64,000 nucleotides of DNA from Roseimicrobium gellanilyticum. Lineage in GTDB: Bacteria > Verrucomicrobiota > Verrucomicrobiia > Verrucomicrobiales > Verrucomicrobiaceae. The position numbers and the translations under genes are program-made. The notes beneath the pieces are model-generated. The model made no database searches. It had not been told where the DNA came from and was given only the letters and a program-made list of their open reading frames with translations. The stretch is from the NCBI RefSeq assembly GCF_003315205.1, contig NZ_QNRR01000003.1, forward strand, positions 310,001-374,000. The letters are read 5' to 3'. The stretch's first letter is position 1, and each line of letters begins with the position of its first letter. Below, piece by piece: positions 1 to 8,394 of the stretch.

Positions 1-10
1 GGGCATTTCG

Positions 11-484
11 ATGACCACACGACAGTCCGGTCATTTCTTCTTTGAGCCAAAAGGCTACGACCACGTCAATCATGCCACGCATGAACACAAGGAGGAGATC
101 AAGATCGGCTACAATCTCCAGCGCAAAATCGTACTGATGTCCTTGTGGGCACTGATTCCGCTGGCCCTCTGGCTGGCCCCATCCCTTGGCGGCCTGATCA
201 TGCCGGCCACAGATCTGAACGGCTATCTTCATGATGTCGGGATCGCCTGGCTGGCACTCGGCTTGGGCGGCATCCTGTTCCGCACGGTGCATCTGTTTTT
301 CATCTACAACGTGCAGACCGGTTTGACTTGGGCTGTCAAAATCATGACCGATCCCTTTCACGACGCCAGAATCTATGCCAGCGCCCCGCTCTATCTGATG
401 CGCGGTCAGCTCATTGACCCGATGGATCATGCCCGCTCCGAGGACCCGTGCCCGGCATTGGTGAGAGTTCGCACCGGAGAGTAA
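11..484 (+). CDS. Small integral membrane protein, unknown function
   Basis: Encodes 157 residues that I do not recognise. The first 35 residues are hydrophilic and histidine-rich (HATHEHKEE). Two membrane segments follow, roughly residues 40-62 (VLMSLWALIPLALWLAP) and 74-97 (HDVGIAWLALGLGGILF), and then a soluble tail with acidic and proline-containing stretches. The ATG lies only 10 bases from the window edge, so the upstream context is missing and a longer form cannot be excluded. The gene converges on the class III aminotransferase with a gap of about 30 bases and no clear terminator. Its neighbourhood of an aminotransferase and phosphatidylserine decarboxylase hints at a membrane-lipid role, but that is only inference from position. 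Confidence 0.6.
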   Translation: MTTRQSGHFFFEPKGYDHVNHATHEHKEEIKIGYNLQRKIVLMSLWALIPLALWLAPSLGGLIMPATDLNGYLHDVGIAWLALGLGGILFRTVHLFFIYNVQTGLTWAVKIMTDPFHDARIYASAPLYLMRGQLIDPMDHARSEDPCPALVRVRTGE

Positions 485-515
485 CTCCGGCCGCTTTCGC
501 GCCTCACCAAGTCAG

Positions 516-2222
516 CTATTGGAACCGGTGCCTCAGCATTTCCCGCAGCACGCCTCGCTTGATCGACTTGTTGGTAAGCGAGGCGTCCTGCCACCACCAG
601 CCGGCGGCTTGCATCGCTTTTGCTGCGGCGATGATGCGTTCACTCACCTCCGCGAATTCTTCATCAGTGAAGTTGAGGCTGAAGACAAGTCGACCGGTTC
701 CCACCCAGGACAAGGCCAGCCCATGCGCGCGCAAGTAAAACTGGTACATCCAGTTGTAGCGGGAAGCCCGGGTGAACGACACCGTCCAGATTGTCGAGAG
801 ATTCGACACAGTGACAGGAAGCCCTGCTTCAAGGAGTCGCTGGTTGAGCTGTTCTGCGCGGCTGTTCCAGACCCCGTCCAGACCCGCATACAAAGCTTGC
901 ACAGAGGGCGTTTGCACACGCTCGAGGAACACCTGCATCGCCGCCATGACATGCGGATGCGAATTGAAGGTGCCGCGAGCAAAGCAAATGTCCCCCGGAC
1001 GGTCATCGCGGTAGCGCTTCATGAGATGACGTTTGCCACAGACCACGCCCACGGGGAATCCTCCACCGAGCGTCTTGCCGTACGTCACCATGTCCGCCTT
1101 CACTCCGAAATACTCCTGCGCACCGCCCAGTGCGAGCCGGAAGCCGAGGAAGACCTCGTCAAAGATCAGCACAATGCCGTTCGCGGTGCAGGCCTCCCGC
1201 AGTTGCTGGAGCCATCTGGTATAGGCTTCGCGGTCAAAGTGCGCGCTGCGGCTGCTGTCCACCAGCGTGCCGTCTCCAGGTGCAGCCTTGTTCGGGTGCA
1301 GCCCCTGCAGAGGATTCACCAGCACGCAGGCGACATCGCGCCTCTTGCGAAGCACCTGCAGGGCGGCCCCAGACATCTCCTGGAGGGTGTAGACTCTTCC
1401 GGGCGGCATGGGATTGCCGGGACCTGGCTGCACATCATCCCACCAGCCGTGATAGGCGCCACAGAAGCGCACAATCTTTTTCCGACGTGTGTGATACCGG
1501 GCCAGGCGCACTGCCTGCATCACCGCCTCCGTCCCGGACATGTGGAAGGAAACTTCATCCATACCGGAGATGCGGCACAGCTCTTCTGCGTTCCATGCCA
1601 CCGAAGGATGGCAGCTGCCGAGGACCATGCCCATGCCAGCGGCACGTGCGCTGCCTTCGGCCATGCACGACTTGTAGAAGTCATGGCCGAAGACATTGAC
1701 TCCATAAGAACCCGTGAGGTCGATGAGACGCTCTCCATCGAGGTCAGTGACACTCACGCCTTCCGCGGAATCCAGGAACGCTCCGATGGAGAAGTGCTCC
1801 CTCACATACCTGCTGAATTGAAAGGGCACTCGATAAGCGCCCGTGAACTGCAGGTCGGAGATTCTCTCCCTCGCCTGCTTCGTCAGCGCGATGGATTTCT
1901 GGTGTCGCGCATTCAGGGTTGCGGCCAGTTCGGCAAAGCCTGTGCGTCTGGCAGACTGAATATCCGCGGGCGCTCCATCGCACGAAAAGAACCGATCCCC
2001 GTCATACGAGTAACCAGGCACCTGCGACGCAAAACGCTTCGCCATGCGCGAATGTCCGGTGAGCGAGCGGTGTTTGGCCAGCGACAGTTCAATCCTCTGG
2101 CAGACTGGTCGCCAGGCTGCGGCCACCACGGCCGCAGTAGTTACGGTAAGGGCAATCGGTTCGATGGGGGTCACTTTGGTTCGTTGAAACAATCCACGTA
2201 TTGCGGCCCACCCACTCAGCAA
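516..2222 (-). CDS. Class III PLP-dependent aminotransferase (glutamate-1-semialdehyde aminomutase-like)
   Basis: The core from about residue 120 onward matches the class III aminotransferase fold: SGTEAVMQAVRLAR for the cofactor phosphate region, GAYHGWWDD, the aspartate in LIFDEVFLGFR, and the PLP lysine in YGKTLGGGFPVG (about residue 383 counted from the TTG). The closest well-known relatives are glutamate-1-semialdehyde 2,1-aminomutases, but this protein carries an additional N-terminal region of about 120 residues, so hemL is not assigned. The start is uncertain. The longest frame opens with TTG at 2222, touching the ATG of the divergent psd gene; it would add a hydrophobic stretch (IALTVTTAAVVAAAW) that could be a membrane anchor. 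A GTG at 2174 and an ATG at 2045 are alternatives, and none has a convincing Shine-Dalgarno site. The substrate is unknown. Confidence 0.85.
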   Translation of the reverse strand: MLSGWAAIRGLFQRTKVTPIEPIALTVTTAAVVAAAWRPVCQRIELSLAKHRSLTGHSRMAKRFASQVPGYSYDGDRFFSCDGAPADIQSARRTGFAELAATLNARHQKSIALTKQARERISDLQFTGAYRVPFQFSRYVREHFSIGAFLDSAEGVSVTDLDGERLIDLTGSYGVNVFGHDFYKSCMAEGSARAAGMGMVLGSCHPSVAWNAEELCRISGMDEVSFHMSGTEAVMQAVRLARYHTRRKKIVRFCGAYHGWWDDVQPGPGNPMPPGRVYTLQEMSGAALQVLRKRRDVACVLVNPLQGLHPNKAAPGDGTLVDSSRSAHFDREAYTRWLQQLREACTANGIVLIFDEVFLGFRLALGGAQEYFGVKADMVTYGKTLGGGFPVGVVCGKRHLMKRYRDDRPGDICFARGTFNSHPHVMAAMQVFLERVQTPSVQALYAGLDGVWNSRAEQLNQRLLEAGLPVTVSNLSTIWTVSFTRASRYNWMYQFYLRAHGLALSWVGTGRLVFSLNFTDEEFAEVSERIIAAAKAMQAAGWWWQDASLTNKSIKRGVLREMLRHRFQ

Positions 2223-3178
2223 TGAACTTCATGTTACAGATTCGAAAGTTACGGGACAGCCTTCTACTCCAGGAAGACCTCAATTTCCTCCTCACCAATC
2301 GCTTGCCACGCCGCGAGATCACCCGGCTCATGGGATGGTTCAGCAAGATCAGAAATCCCCTCGTCTGCCGGATGTCCATCGCCACGTGGCGCATGTTCAC
2401 CGATCTTGATCTCAGCGAAGCGCGCTCCAACTCCTTTCAGAGCCTGCATGAGTGCTTCACTCGCGATTTGAAGCCCGGCTCCCGGGTCGTCGATTCCGAC
2501 CCGCAAGTCATTACCAGCCCTTGCGATGCCATTGTCGGCGCCACCGGCATGGTGCAGTCTGGCGAAGTCTTCCAGGCCAAGGGCTTCCCCTACCGTCTTG
2601 AAGACCTCTTCGGTCAGGCCGAGCGCGCCATGCCGTTCGAAGGCGGTACGTATGTGACCCTGCGACTGACCTCGACCATGTATCACCGCTTCCATGCTCC
2701 TTCGGATGGTCGCATCGACCACGTGAGCTACCTCAGCGGCGATACTTGGAACGTGAATCCCATCGCACTCAAACGCGTCGAGCGCCTGTTTTGCCGCAAT
2801 GAACGAGCAGTCATCCGCATGTCTCTTGCGGATGGAACCCCGTTCGCGCTGGTACCCGTCGCTGCCATTCTGGTAGCGAGCATCCGGCTCCATTTCCTGG
2901 ATGTGCTGCTACATCTGCGCTGGCCCGGCCCGAATGAATTTGCATGCAATCAAGCCGTGAAAAAGGGCGAAGAACTGGGCTGGTTCGAGCACGGCTCCAC
3001 CATCATCGTCTTCGCCCCGTCCGGCTTCACCCTTGCTCCAGGCATTGAGAGCGGAACCCGCATACAGATGGGACAGCCGTTGATGAAACTTCCCACTTCA
3101 CGCACTGACCCTGCCCCTATGACGCAGGTATCCGCACGTGAGCTTCCACTGCCTGCGGCTGGCATGGCAACTGGCTGA
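2222..3178 (+). CDS. psd: Phosphatidylserine decarboxylase
   Basis: Converts phosphatidylserine to phosphatidylethanolamine at the inner membrane. The proenzyme cleaves itself at a Gly-Ser bond to form a pyruvoyl group. The cleavage motif is visible near the C terminus in GEELGWFEHGSTIIVF, with Ser at about residue 259; the usual LGST is HGST here. The conserved SPCDAIVG and STMYHRFHAPSDG segments of the family are also present. Length (318 residues) fits the family. I chose the ATG at 2222 (MNFMLQIRK); an in-frame TTG lies at 2201 and another ATG at 2231. The 3' end overlaps the convergent hydrolase gene by 62 bases, and the last 30 residues look like a non-conserved extension. Confidence 0.9.
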   Translation: MNFMLQIRKLRDSLLLQEDLNFLLTNRLPRREITRLMGWFSKIRNPLVCRMSIATWRMFTDLDLSEARSNSFQSLHECFTRDLKPGSRVVDSDPQVITSPCDAIVGATGMVQSGEVFQAKGFPYRLEDLFGQAERAMPFEGGTYVTLRLTSTMYHRFHAPSDGRIDHVSYLSGDTWNVNPIALKRVERLFCRNERAVIRMSLADGTPFALVPVAAILVASIRLHFLDVLLHLRWPGPNEFACNQAVKKGEELGWFEHGSTIIVFAPSGFTLAPGIESGTRIQMGQPLMKLPTSRTDPAPMTQVSARELPLPAAGMATG

Positions 3179-3869
3179 AGAATTCGACCAGGCATGCCAC
3201 CGACTCCACTGGCTTTGTAAACAGCGAATGATGCGCCCCCTGCACCTCGAACACTTGTGTCTGCGGCGCGATGGCTGCCACCTCATCACGGTTGGGCCGA
3301 GGCACGGTGGCATCGTGACTCGACGCCAGATACATCAGAGGTGCGTGACATGCCTTTAGCAAGTCACGGACATCCACACTCAAGGCCGCCTGGGCACGCG
3401 CGGCAAGCACCTTGGGGCTGACCTTCCTCCACAACACCACCTTGGCACTCCGAAGTTCACTGCTCGCGAATCCCGGAATCACATACCGAATTCGCCGAAT
3501 CGCACGAACCAGGCCGTACAGCGCAGGTGTTATCACGGAACGAATGCGGGCCAGCCGGGGAATCGGAGGCGTCACAAAGGTGGCACATAACACCACGGCT
3601 GAGACCTGCGATGGACGCCGCGTTGCAATCATCAGGGCCAGTGGACCACCAAACGACCATCCGAGAATGGCAAACTCACCCAACGAAGCAACCTCTCGCT
3701 CCACATGCTCAATCAGCTCTTCGTAGCTGTTCGCGCCTCCATCTGGATATTCAATAACGACAGGGCGAATCCATGCTGGCAACGTTCGGAGCAGAGGCGC
3801 AAAGAGAATCCCCGTTCCATCCATTCCCGGCAGCAACACCAGGGTCATCGTTGTAGATTCATTCTTCAC
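3117..3869 (-). CDS. Alpha/beta hydrolase
   Basis: A 250-residue alpha/beta hydrolase fold protein. LVLLPGMDGTG forms the first strand and oxyanion turn, GWSFGG is the nucleophile elbow with the catalytic Ser, DATVP carries the likely catalytic Asp, and GAHHSLF the catalytic His. The size and LPGMDGTG opening resemble short esterase-like hydrolases. The longest frame starts at GTG 3869; an ATG at 3848 (MTLVLLPG) begins exactly at the first strand and may be the real start. No signal peptide is present, so it is probably cytoplasmic. It overlaps the tail of psd on the other strand. Nothing shows the substrate, and it is not next to the menaquinone genes, so a MenH role is not supported. Confidence 0.83.
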   Translation of the reverse strand: MKNESTTMTLVLLPGMDGTGILFAPLLRTLPAWIRPVVIEYPDGGANSYEELIEHVEREVASLGEFAILGWSFGGPLALMIATRRPSQVSAVVLCATFVTPPIPRLARIRSVITPALYGLVRAIRRIRYVIPGFASSELRSAKVVLWRKVSPKVLAARAQAALSVDVRDLLKACHAPLMYLASSHDATVPRPNRDEVAAIAPQTQVFEVQGAHHSLFTKPVESVACLVEFFSQLPCQPQAVEAHVRIPAS

Positions 3870-3971
3870 CGGGCCACGAGCATGTGTACAGCCCCCAGCA
3901 TAGCGCCTTGTGGCAGCGCCTACAGGTCCAACAACGCAGCACTTTGTTAAGTTCGCGTCACATTGGCGCCG

Positions 3972-4877
3972 TCAGGAACGCGAAGGCGTCTCTCCTGGCG
4001 CAGACTTCACCCCGCTCAGCGGATGCTGTGTGGCGGCCTGCCAGGCAAGCTCCTGAAGCAGGCGGTTGAGCTTCTCCGCCTCAGGAAGCTTGGCCAGTGA
4101 AGCAGGTACCGGCAGGCCAATCGGGCTGCGCTGGTAGATGACCGCAAAATGGCAATACGCAGCCAGCACCATGATGTGTGCGCGGCAATGCCCGAGCGGA
4201 TCAGTGAATAGTTCGCTTTGCTTGCTGATGCCCGGCGCTTCTCCCTTGATGACCTTTTCACGCAAGGCCAGCACGGCCTGTCCTACGGGCACGACAAAAA
4301 CAGCGCTCTTCCCTGCCTTCGTGTTCAGTTCACGCACCAGCTTGTCCATGTCTTCGAAGTAGGTTGCATGGGCAGCACGAAGTTGCTCCATCGTCTTCGT
4401 GTCCCGGTCGATCGTCACACCTTTCCCGCGTGTTGCCCACAGAGCGGGATCGTCAAAGGGCACCCAGAACTCCTGAATAGTGACGCGCAGCGCAGGATTG
4501 TGCTGCAAGCCGAAGGTCACAAAATTCTCGATGCCAGGATCCGGGAGATATATGGGCGAAAGCGTCAGCACATCCGCTTTTCCAGCTTCAAGGACGGGCT
4601 TCACCTTGTTCTTGTCTCCAGCCAGGTCCCAGTGCTGGATGACCCGGGAGCCCCCGATGCCCTGCACCGTGGCGATTTCATGCCCAGTGATGCCGGCTCC
4701 CGCAGCCATTTCTTTGAGCAGCGCCGGCATCCACACATGAAAGCTGTGCCCCGCCGTGGCCACACGCAGCCCCTTGGGAGGCGCATTCACTGCCGAACCT
4801 TCGGCAGCAGTGGCAGCGGATACAGAACAAGAAAGGATGGCAAAGCAGGCGGCGAGAAAGGCGTGGCGCTTCATCAT
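3972..4877 (-). CDS. Secreted SGNH-hydrolase-like protein
   Basis: A 301-residue exported protein. The signal peptide (KRHAFLAACFAILSCSVSAATAAEG) ends near residue 25. Strand VATAGHSFHVWMP resembles the first block of SGNH/GDSL-type hydrolases found in Planctomycetes and Verrucomicrobia, with Ser in GHSF. VLTLSPIYLPDPGIENF and DPLGHCRAHIMVLAAY look like later blocks; the Asp and His of DPLGHCRAH could complete the triad. The assignment rests on these short motifs, so the enzymatic activity is inference. The longest frame opens with TTG at 4889; I prefer the ATG at 4877, which starts directly at the basic signal-peptide n-region. It lies 37 bases downstream of the DUF2917 gene on the same strand. 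Confidence 0.72.
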   Translation of the reverse strand: MMKRHAFLAACFAILSCSVSAATAAEGSAVNAPPKGLRVATAGHSFHVWMPALLKEMAAGAGITGHEIATVQGIGGSRVIQHWDLAGDKNKVKPVLEAGKADVLTLSPIYLPDPGIENFVTFGLQHNPALRVTIQEFWVPFDDPALWATRGKGVTIDRDTKTMEQLRAAHATYFEDMDKLVRELNTKAGKSAVFVVPVGQAVLALREKVIKGEAPGISKQSELFTDPLGHCRAHIMVLAAYCHFAVIYQRSPIGLPVPASLAKLPEAEKLNRLLQELAWQAATQHPLSGVKSAPGETPSRS

Positions 4878-4914
4878 GGCCCGATGCAAACGCCGCCACC
4901 TCCACCCATATTGC

Positions 4915-5304
4915 TCAAGAAGTGACCACGGTCCCCCTGGTAAGCGTACTGCTGGCGATGAACTCCGCCTCTTCCAGAGCTTCGATCACATAGGGCCAGC
5001 AATTCCCAAACTCATACGCCTCACCCGGGCCAAGGATGGTATCTCCACGCGCCGGTGTTCCAGTGATCCACACCCTGCCTTGTGTCAGCTCCAATCGGGA
5101 AACGCCATCCGATTTTTCTAGAGTGAACACCATGCCGCGCGGCAGGTGTGCGGCCTCCGTCGTGCTTACGGCTCCAGGCAGGCTCACACGCCCGGACAAT
5201 GTCCATAGCTTCTCCAACGCCTCGCCAATGCGATGAAGCATGCCTCCAACCGTGGTCCGAAAGTTCGGGCGGGAGGCACGCAGGGATAGGCTGGAAGTGT
5301 TCAT
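4915..5304 (-). CDS. DUF2917-family protein
   Basis: A 129-residue soluble protein. The segment GMVFTLEKSDGVSRLELTQG followed by RVWITGTPARGDTILGPGE is the small beta-rich core typical of DUF2917, a family of unknown function. The start is taken at ATG 5304 (MNTSSLSLRASRPN); the longer frame to 5376 runs into the promoter region and is unlikely. The gene is divergent from a MocR-type regulator across about 210 bases. I recall DUF2917 genes next to MocR regulators in other genomes, so this one may be a target of that regulator; that link is inference. A TATAAT-like -10 on this strand lies at 5363-5368, giving a leader of roughly 50 bases. Confidence 0.75.
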   Translation of the reverse strand: MNTSSLSLRASRPNFRTTVGGMLHRIGEALEKLWTLSGRVSLPGAVSTTEAAHLPRGMVFTLEKSDGVSRLELTQGRVWITGTPARGDTILGPGEAYEFGNCWPYVIEALEEAEFIASSTLTRGTVVTS

Positions 5305-5362
5305 GACAGAATCTTCGCACCCGCCGTCTGTGTTGAACAGATTCACAACAATAACTTTTCCC

Positions 5363-5461
5363 ATTATACAGATCACGACACACCTCGCACTGTACTACCA
5401 GAGCGAACTTACACACACTTTTGCAATTGCTTCATCCTCAGCAGCGATTCATCTGTATAAC
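5363..5461. promoter_or_regulatory. Divergent promoter region with inverted 10-mers, candidate MocR binding sites
   Basis: The AT-rich gap between the DUF2917 gene and the mocR gene holds an exact inverted pair: TTATACAGAT at 5364-5373 and ATCTGTATAA at 5451-5460. The left copy contains TATAAT on the minus strand (5363-5368), a plausible -10 for the DUF2917 gene. The right copy gives TATAAC on the plus strand toward mocR. A further related piece, CTGTATCTGTG, occurs near 5478. MocR regulators commonly bind repeated sites in the divergent region next to their own gene. The -35 elements are not clear. Confidence 0.42.
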
Positions 5462-5518
5462 ATAAAACTCACGCAAACTGTATCTGTGCAGCACACAGAG
5501 CGGTGATATTTTATAGGC

Positions 5519-6964
5519 ATGCACTCCACGGTATCTCATGAAGCAGGGCCGCTTTACCGCACCTTGGCCGATCGCCTGGAGGGAATGATCGGCTCGAATT
5601 CCCTTCGCCCCGGCGACCGCATGCCGTCTGTCCGCCAGTTTGCGCGACAGCAGCGTGTAAGCGTACCCACCGCCATGCACGCCTATGCCACACTGGAGAC
5701 ACGTGGTCTCGTGGAGGCACGACCGAAGTCAGGCTTCTTTGTGCGAGCGAGCAAGGCAGACCTCGTCCGCGCACCGAAGATCATCACCAGCTCTCCGAAG
5801 GTCACCGATTTCTCCAGTCTCGATCCGCTGGATTCCATCATCGCAGCGCATGACAATCCCAACCTCGTTCCCCTGGGCATGGCGCTGCCGGATCCTGAGT
5901 TGCTGCCGGGTGAGAAGCTCGCGCGCAGCATGAGTTCCATTGCACGCAGTCTCGGAGCTCGCAGCACCAACTATGACATGCCACCGGGCAGCGAATGCCT
6001 GCGCCGTGAACTTGCGCGCCGCTCGCTTGATTGGGGCTGTGCGCTACAGCCTGAGGAATTCATCATCACCAACGGATGCACGGAAGCGCTCTCCCTCGCC
6101 CTACGAGCCGTATGTTCACCAGGCGACACCGTGGTGGTGGAGTCACCCACCTACTTTGGTCTCACCTGCATTCTCCGCGAACTGCAGCTCAAAGCCCTGC
6201 CCATTCCGGTCGACAGTCAGAACGGCCTGGATCTCGATGCGCTCGAAACCTGCCTGCGCCGGAACAAGGTGGCCGCGTGCGCTTTGATTCCCAACTTCCA
6301 CAATCCCGTGGGCTACGTGATGCCCGAGGACCGCAAGCGACGTCTCCTGGAGATCGTCGGCAAGCGGGATATCCCCGTCATCGAGGATGACATCTACGGT
6401 GAGCTCAATCACACCGGCGACCGGCCGCGCTGCCTGAAGGCCTTTGACCGGGACGGCCTCGTGGTGCTGTGCAGCTCCTTCTCGAAGAACCTCGCACCCG
6501 GCTATCGAGTGGGTTATGTCTCGGCGGGTCGCTGGCACGCCAAAGTGATGCGCCTGAAGATCGCGTACTCACTGGCGAATGCGACTCTTCCCTCATTGGT
6601 CATCTCTGAGTATCTGAGAAATGGGGGCTATGATCGCTACCTGCGCACTTTGCGACAGACCTACCGCCAGCAGGTGGAGCGCATGCGCGAAGCCGTAGTG
6701 CACAGTTTCCCCGAAGGTATCGGCCTCTCCCGTCCGCAGGGGAACTTTGTCTTGTGGTGCGAGCTCCCTCCACAGGTGGATTCGCTGGTGCTCTTCAAGC
6801 AGGCCTTGCGAGCAGGCATCAGCATCGCACCAGGTCCATTGTTCTCACCGGACGGCGGATTCAGCAACTGCCTGCGGCTCAATTGCGGCTACCCCATGAC
6901 TCCCACCGTGGAGCGCGCCGTAACCGTGCTGGGACAGCTTGCGAAGCAACTGGCGCGCAGCTAA
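5519..6964 (+). CDS. MocR-family regulator: GntR helix-turn-helix fused to aminotransferase fold
   Basis: A 481-residue chimeric transcription factor. Residues 1-75 are a GntR winged helix (LADRLEGMIGSNSLRPGDRMPSV, then VPTAMHAYATLETRGLVEARPKSGFFV). Residues about 110-475 are a fold-type I aminotransferase domain with PLP lysine K323 in SSFSKNLAPGYRVGYV and NFHNPVG in the cofactor site. Such regulators sense PLP adducts of amino compounds. The symporter gene starts 30 bases downstream on the same strand, suggesting an operon in which the regulator controls amino-acid uptake. The divergent DUF2917 gene is a second likely target. Close in type to PdxR or YdcR, but the effector cannot be told from sequence. 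Confidence 0.93.
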   Translation: MHSTVSHEAGPLYRTLADRLEGMIGSNSLRPGDRMPSVRQFARQQRVSVPTAMHAYATLETRGLVEARPKSGFFVRASKADLVRAPKIITSSPKVTDFSSLDPLDSIIAAHDNPNLVPLGMALPDPELLPGEKLARSMSSIARSLGARSTNYDMPPGSECLRRELARRSLDWGCALQPEEFIITNGCTEALSLALRAVCSPGDTVVVESPTYFGLTCILRELQLKALPIPVDSQNGLDLDALETCLRRNKVAACALIPNFHNPVGYVMPEDRKRRLLEIVGKRDIPVIEDDIYGELNHTGDRPRCLKAFDRDGLVVLCSSFSKNLAPGYRVGYVSAGRWHAKVMRLKIAYSLANATLPSLVISEYLRNGGYDRYLRTLRQTYRQQVERMREAVVHSFPEGIGLSRPQGNFVLWCELPPQVDSLVLFKQALRAGISIAPGPLFSPDGGFSNCLRLNCGYPMTPTVERAVTVLGQLAKQLARS

Positions 6965-6994
6965 GGCTGGGGGCGTACTCGCAGTAGCCCCATC

Positions 6995-8389
6995 ATGAAT
7001 ACTCCGCCCATCTTTGCTGTTTCCCAGGCGTTTGCCGATGGCGTGTCCTCCTTCGCAGGTCTGTTGTGGGGCTGGCCCCTGATCATCCTGCTCTTTGGCA
7101 CTCATCTCTTCCTCACGTTCCGCCTTGGATTCATACAGAGGTTTATCGGGCGAGCCATCAGGCTCTCCGTGACCAAGGAAGAAGGCGCGGAGGGTGATGT
7201 CAGCAATTTCGGAGCGCTCGTGACTGCTCTCGCTGCCACCATTGGCACTGGTAATATCATCGGAGTCGCCGGTGCCGTTGCCATGGGAGGTCCCGGAGCC
7301 GTCTTGTGGATGTGGCTCACCGGTGTCTTCGGCATTGCCACCAAATACACGGAGGCTCTTCTTGCCGTGAAATATCGCGTAAAACTCGCGAATGGCACCT
7401 GGGCAGGCGGCCCCATGTATGTCCTCGAAAGGGCGCTCGGCATGAAATGGCTCGGCATTCTCTTCGCCATCTTCACCTGCATCGCTGCGTTTGGTATCGG
7501 CTGCATGACCCAGGCGAACTCCGTCGTCTCCCAGATTCAGCAGACGCTTCCGGATTCCAATCCCCAGACCGTAGCTTGGGTTTCCGGCATTGCCATGAGC
7601 GCACTCACCGCCTTTGTCGTGCTGGGGGGCATCAAATCCATCGCCCGCTTCTGCGAATTTCTGGTGCCCATCATGGCGGCAGGATACGTGTTGGGATGCG
7701 TGGCCATCCTGATCAAAAACTGGGCCGTGCTGGATGACTCCATCATTCTCATCTTCAAATCTGCCTTTACCGGCCAGGCTGCTCTCGGTGGTTTTGTAGG
7801 TGCAGGATTAAAGGAAGCGATGCGGGCCGGGATAGCACGTGGGCTCTTCTCAAATGAATCCGGGCTCGGCAGCGCCCCCATTGTGGCCGCCGCCGCGCAA
7901 ACCCGCAATCCAGTGCGCCAGGCCCTGGTTTCATCCACTGGCACCTTCTGGGATACGGTGGTCGTGTGCCTGGCGACAGGATTGGTGATTGTCAGCAGTG
8001 GTCACTGGCAGGAAGGCCTGGACAAGACGCAGCTCACACGTGCTGCCTTTGCGGACCTGAATGTCTACGGACCTTCCATCCTGACCTTTGGCCTCCTCAC
8101 CTTTGTCTTCTCCACCATTCTGGGATGGAACTACTACGGGGAGAAGGCTGCCGAATACCTGTTTGGCACACGGGCAGTGTTTCCCTATCGCATCCTCTGG
8201 GTCCTTGCGGTGCTGGTCGGATCCGTGCACAAGGATCAGCTCGTGTGGGATTTTGCGGACATCGCCAATGCCTTCATGGCCTTGCCCAACATCATCGCTC
8301 TGCTGGCGCTGAGTGGCATCGCAGCACGTGAGACCCGGGCGAATCGCCATGAACTCACGGGGAAGCTGGCGGAGGAAAATACCCGGTAG
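6995..8389 (+). CDS. Sodium:alanine/glycine symporter, AGCS family
   Basis: A 464-residue inner-membrane carrier with about ten hydrophobic segments. The family hallmark is obvious: GDVSNFGALVTALAATIGTG followed by NIIGVAGAVAMGGPGAVLWMW, and later GGIKSIARFCEFLVP and FSNESGLGSAPIVAAAA. AGCS carriers import alanine, glycine or related small amino acids with sodium. It sits 30 bases after the MocR gene, so it is probably co-transcribed and may supply the amino acid that regulator senses. Its 3' end lies 5 bases from the end of the convergent RND pump gene. No terminator was visible. Confidence 0.93.
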   Translation: MNTPPIFAVSQAFADGVSSFAGLLWGWPLIILLFGTHLFLTFRLGFIQRFIGRAIRLSVTKEEGAEGDVSNFGALVTALAATIGTGNIIGVAGAVAMGGPGAVLWMWLTGVFGIATKYTEALLAVKYRVKLANGTWAGGPMYVLERALGMKWLGILFAIFTCIAAFGIGCMTQANSVVSQIQQTLPDSNPQTVAWVSGIAMSALTAFVVLGGIKSIARFCEFLVPIMAAGYVLGCVAILIKNWAVLDDSIILIFKSAFTGQAALGGFVGAGLKEAMRAGIARGLFSNESGLGSAPIVAAAAQTRNPVRQALVSSTGTFWDTVVVCLATGLVIVSSGHWQEGLDKTQLTRAAFADLNVYGPSILTFGLLTFVFSTILGWNYYGEKAAEYLFGTRAVFPYRILWVLAVLVGSVHKDQLVWDFADIANAFMALPNIIALLALSGIAARETRANRHELTGKLAEENTR

Positions 8390-8394
8390 GCTTG

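Noticed and set aside
519-2225. 568-codon plus-strand ORF opposite the class III aminotransferase
   Set aside because: It is antisense to a gene with clear conserved motifs and shows no recognisable domain; the open frame is due to high GC.
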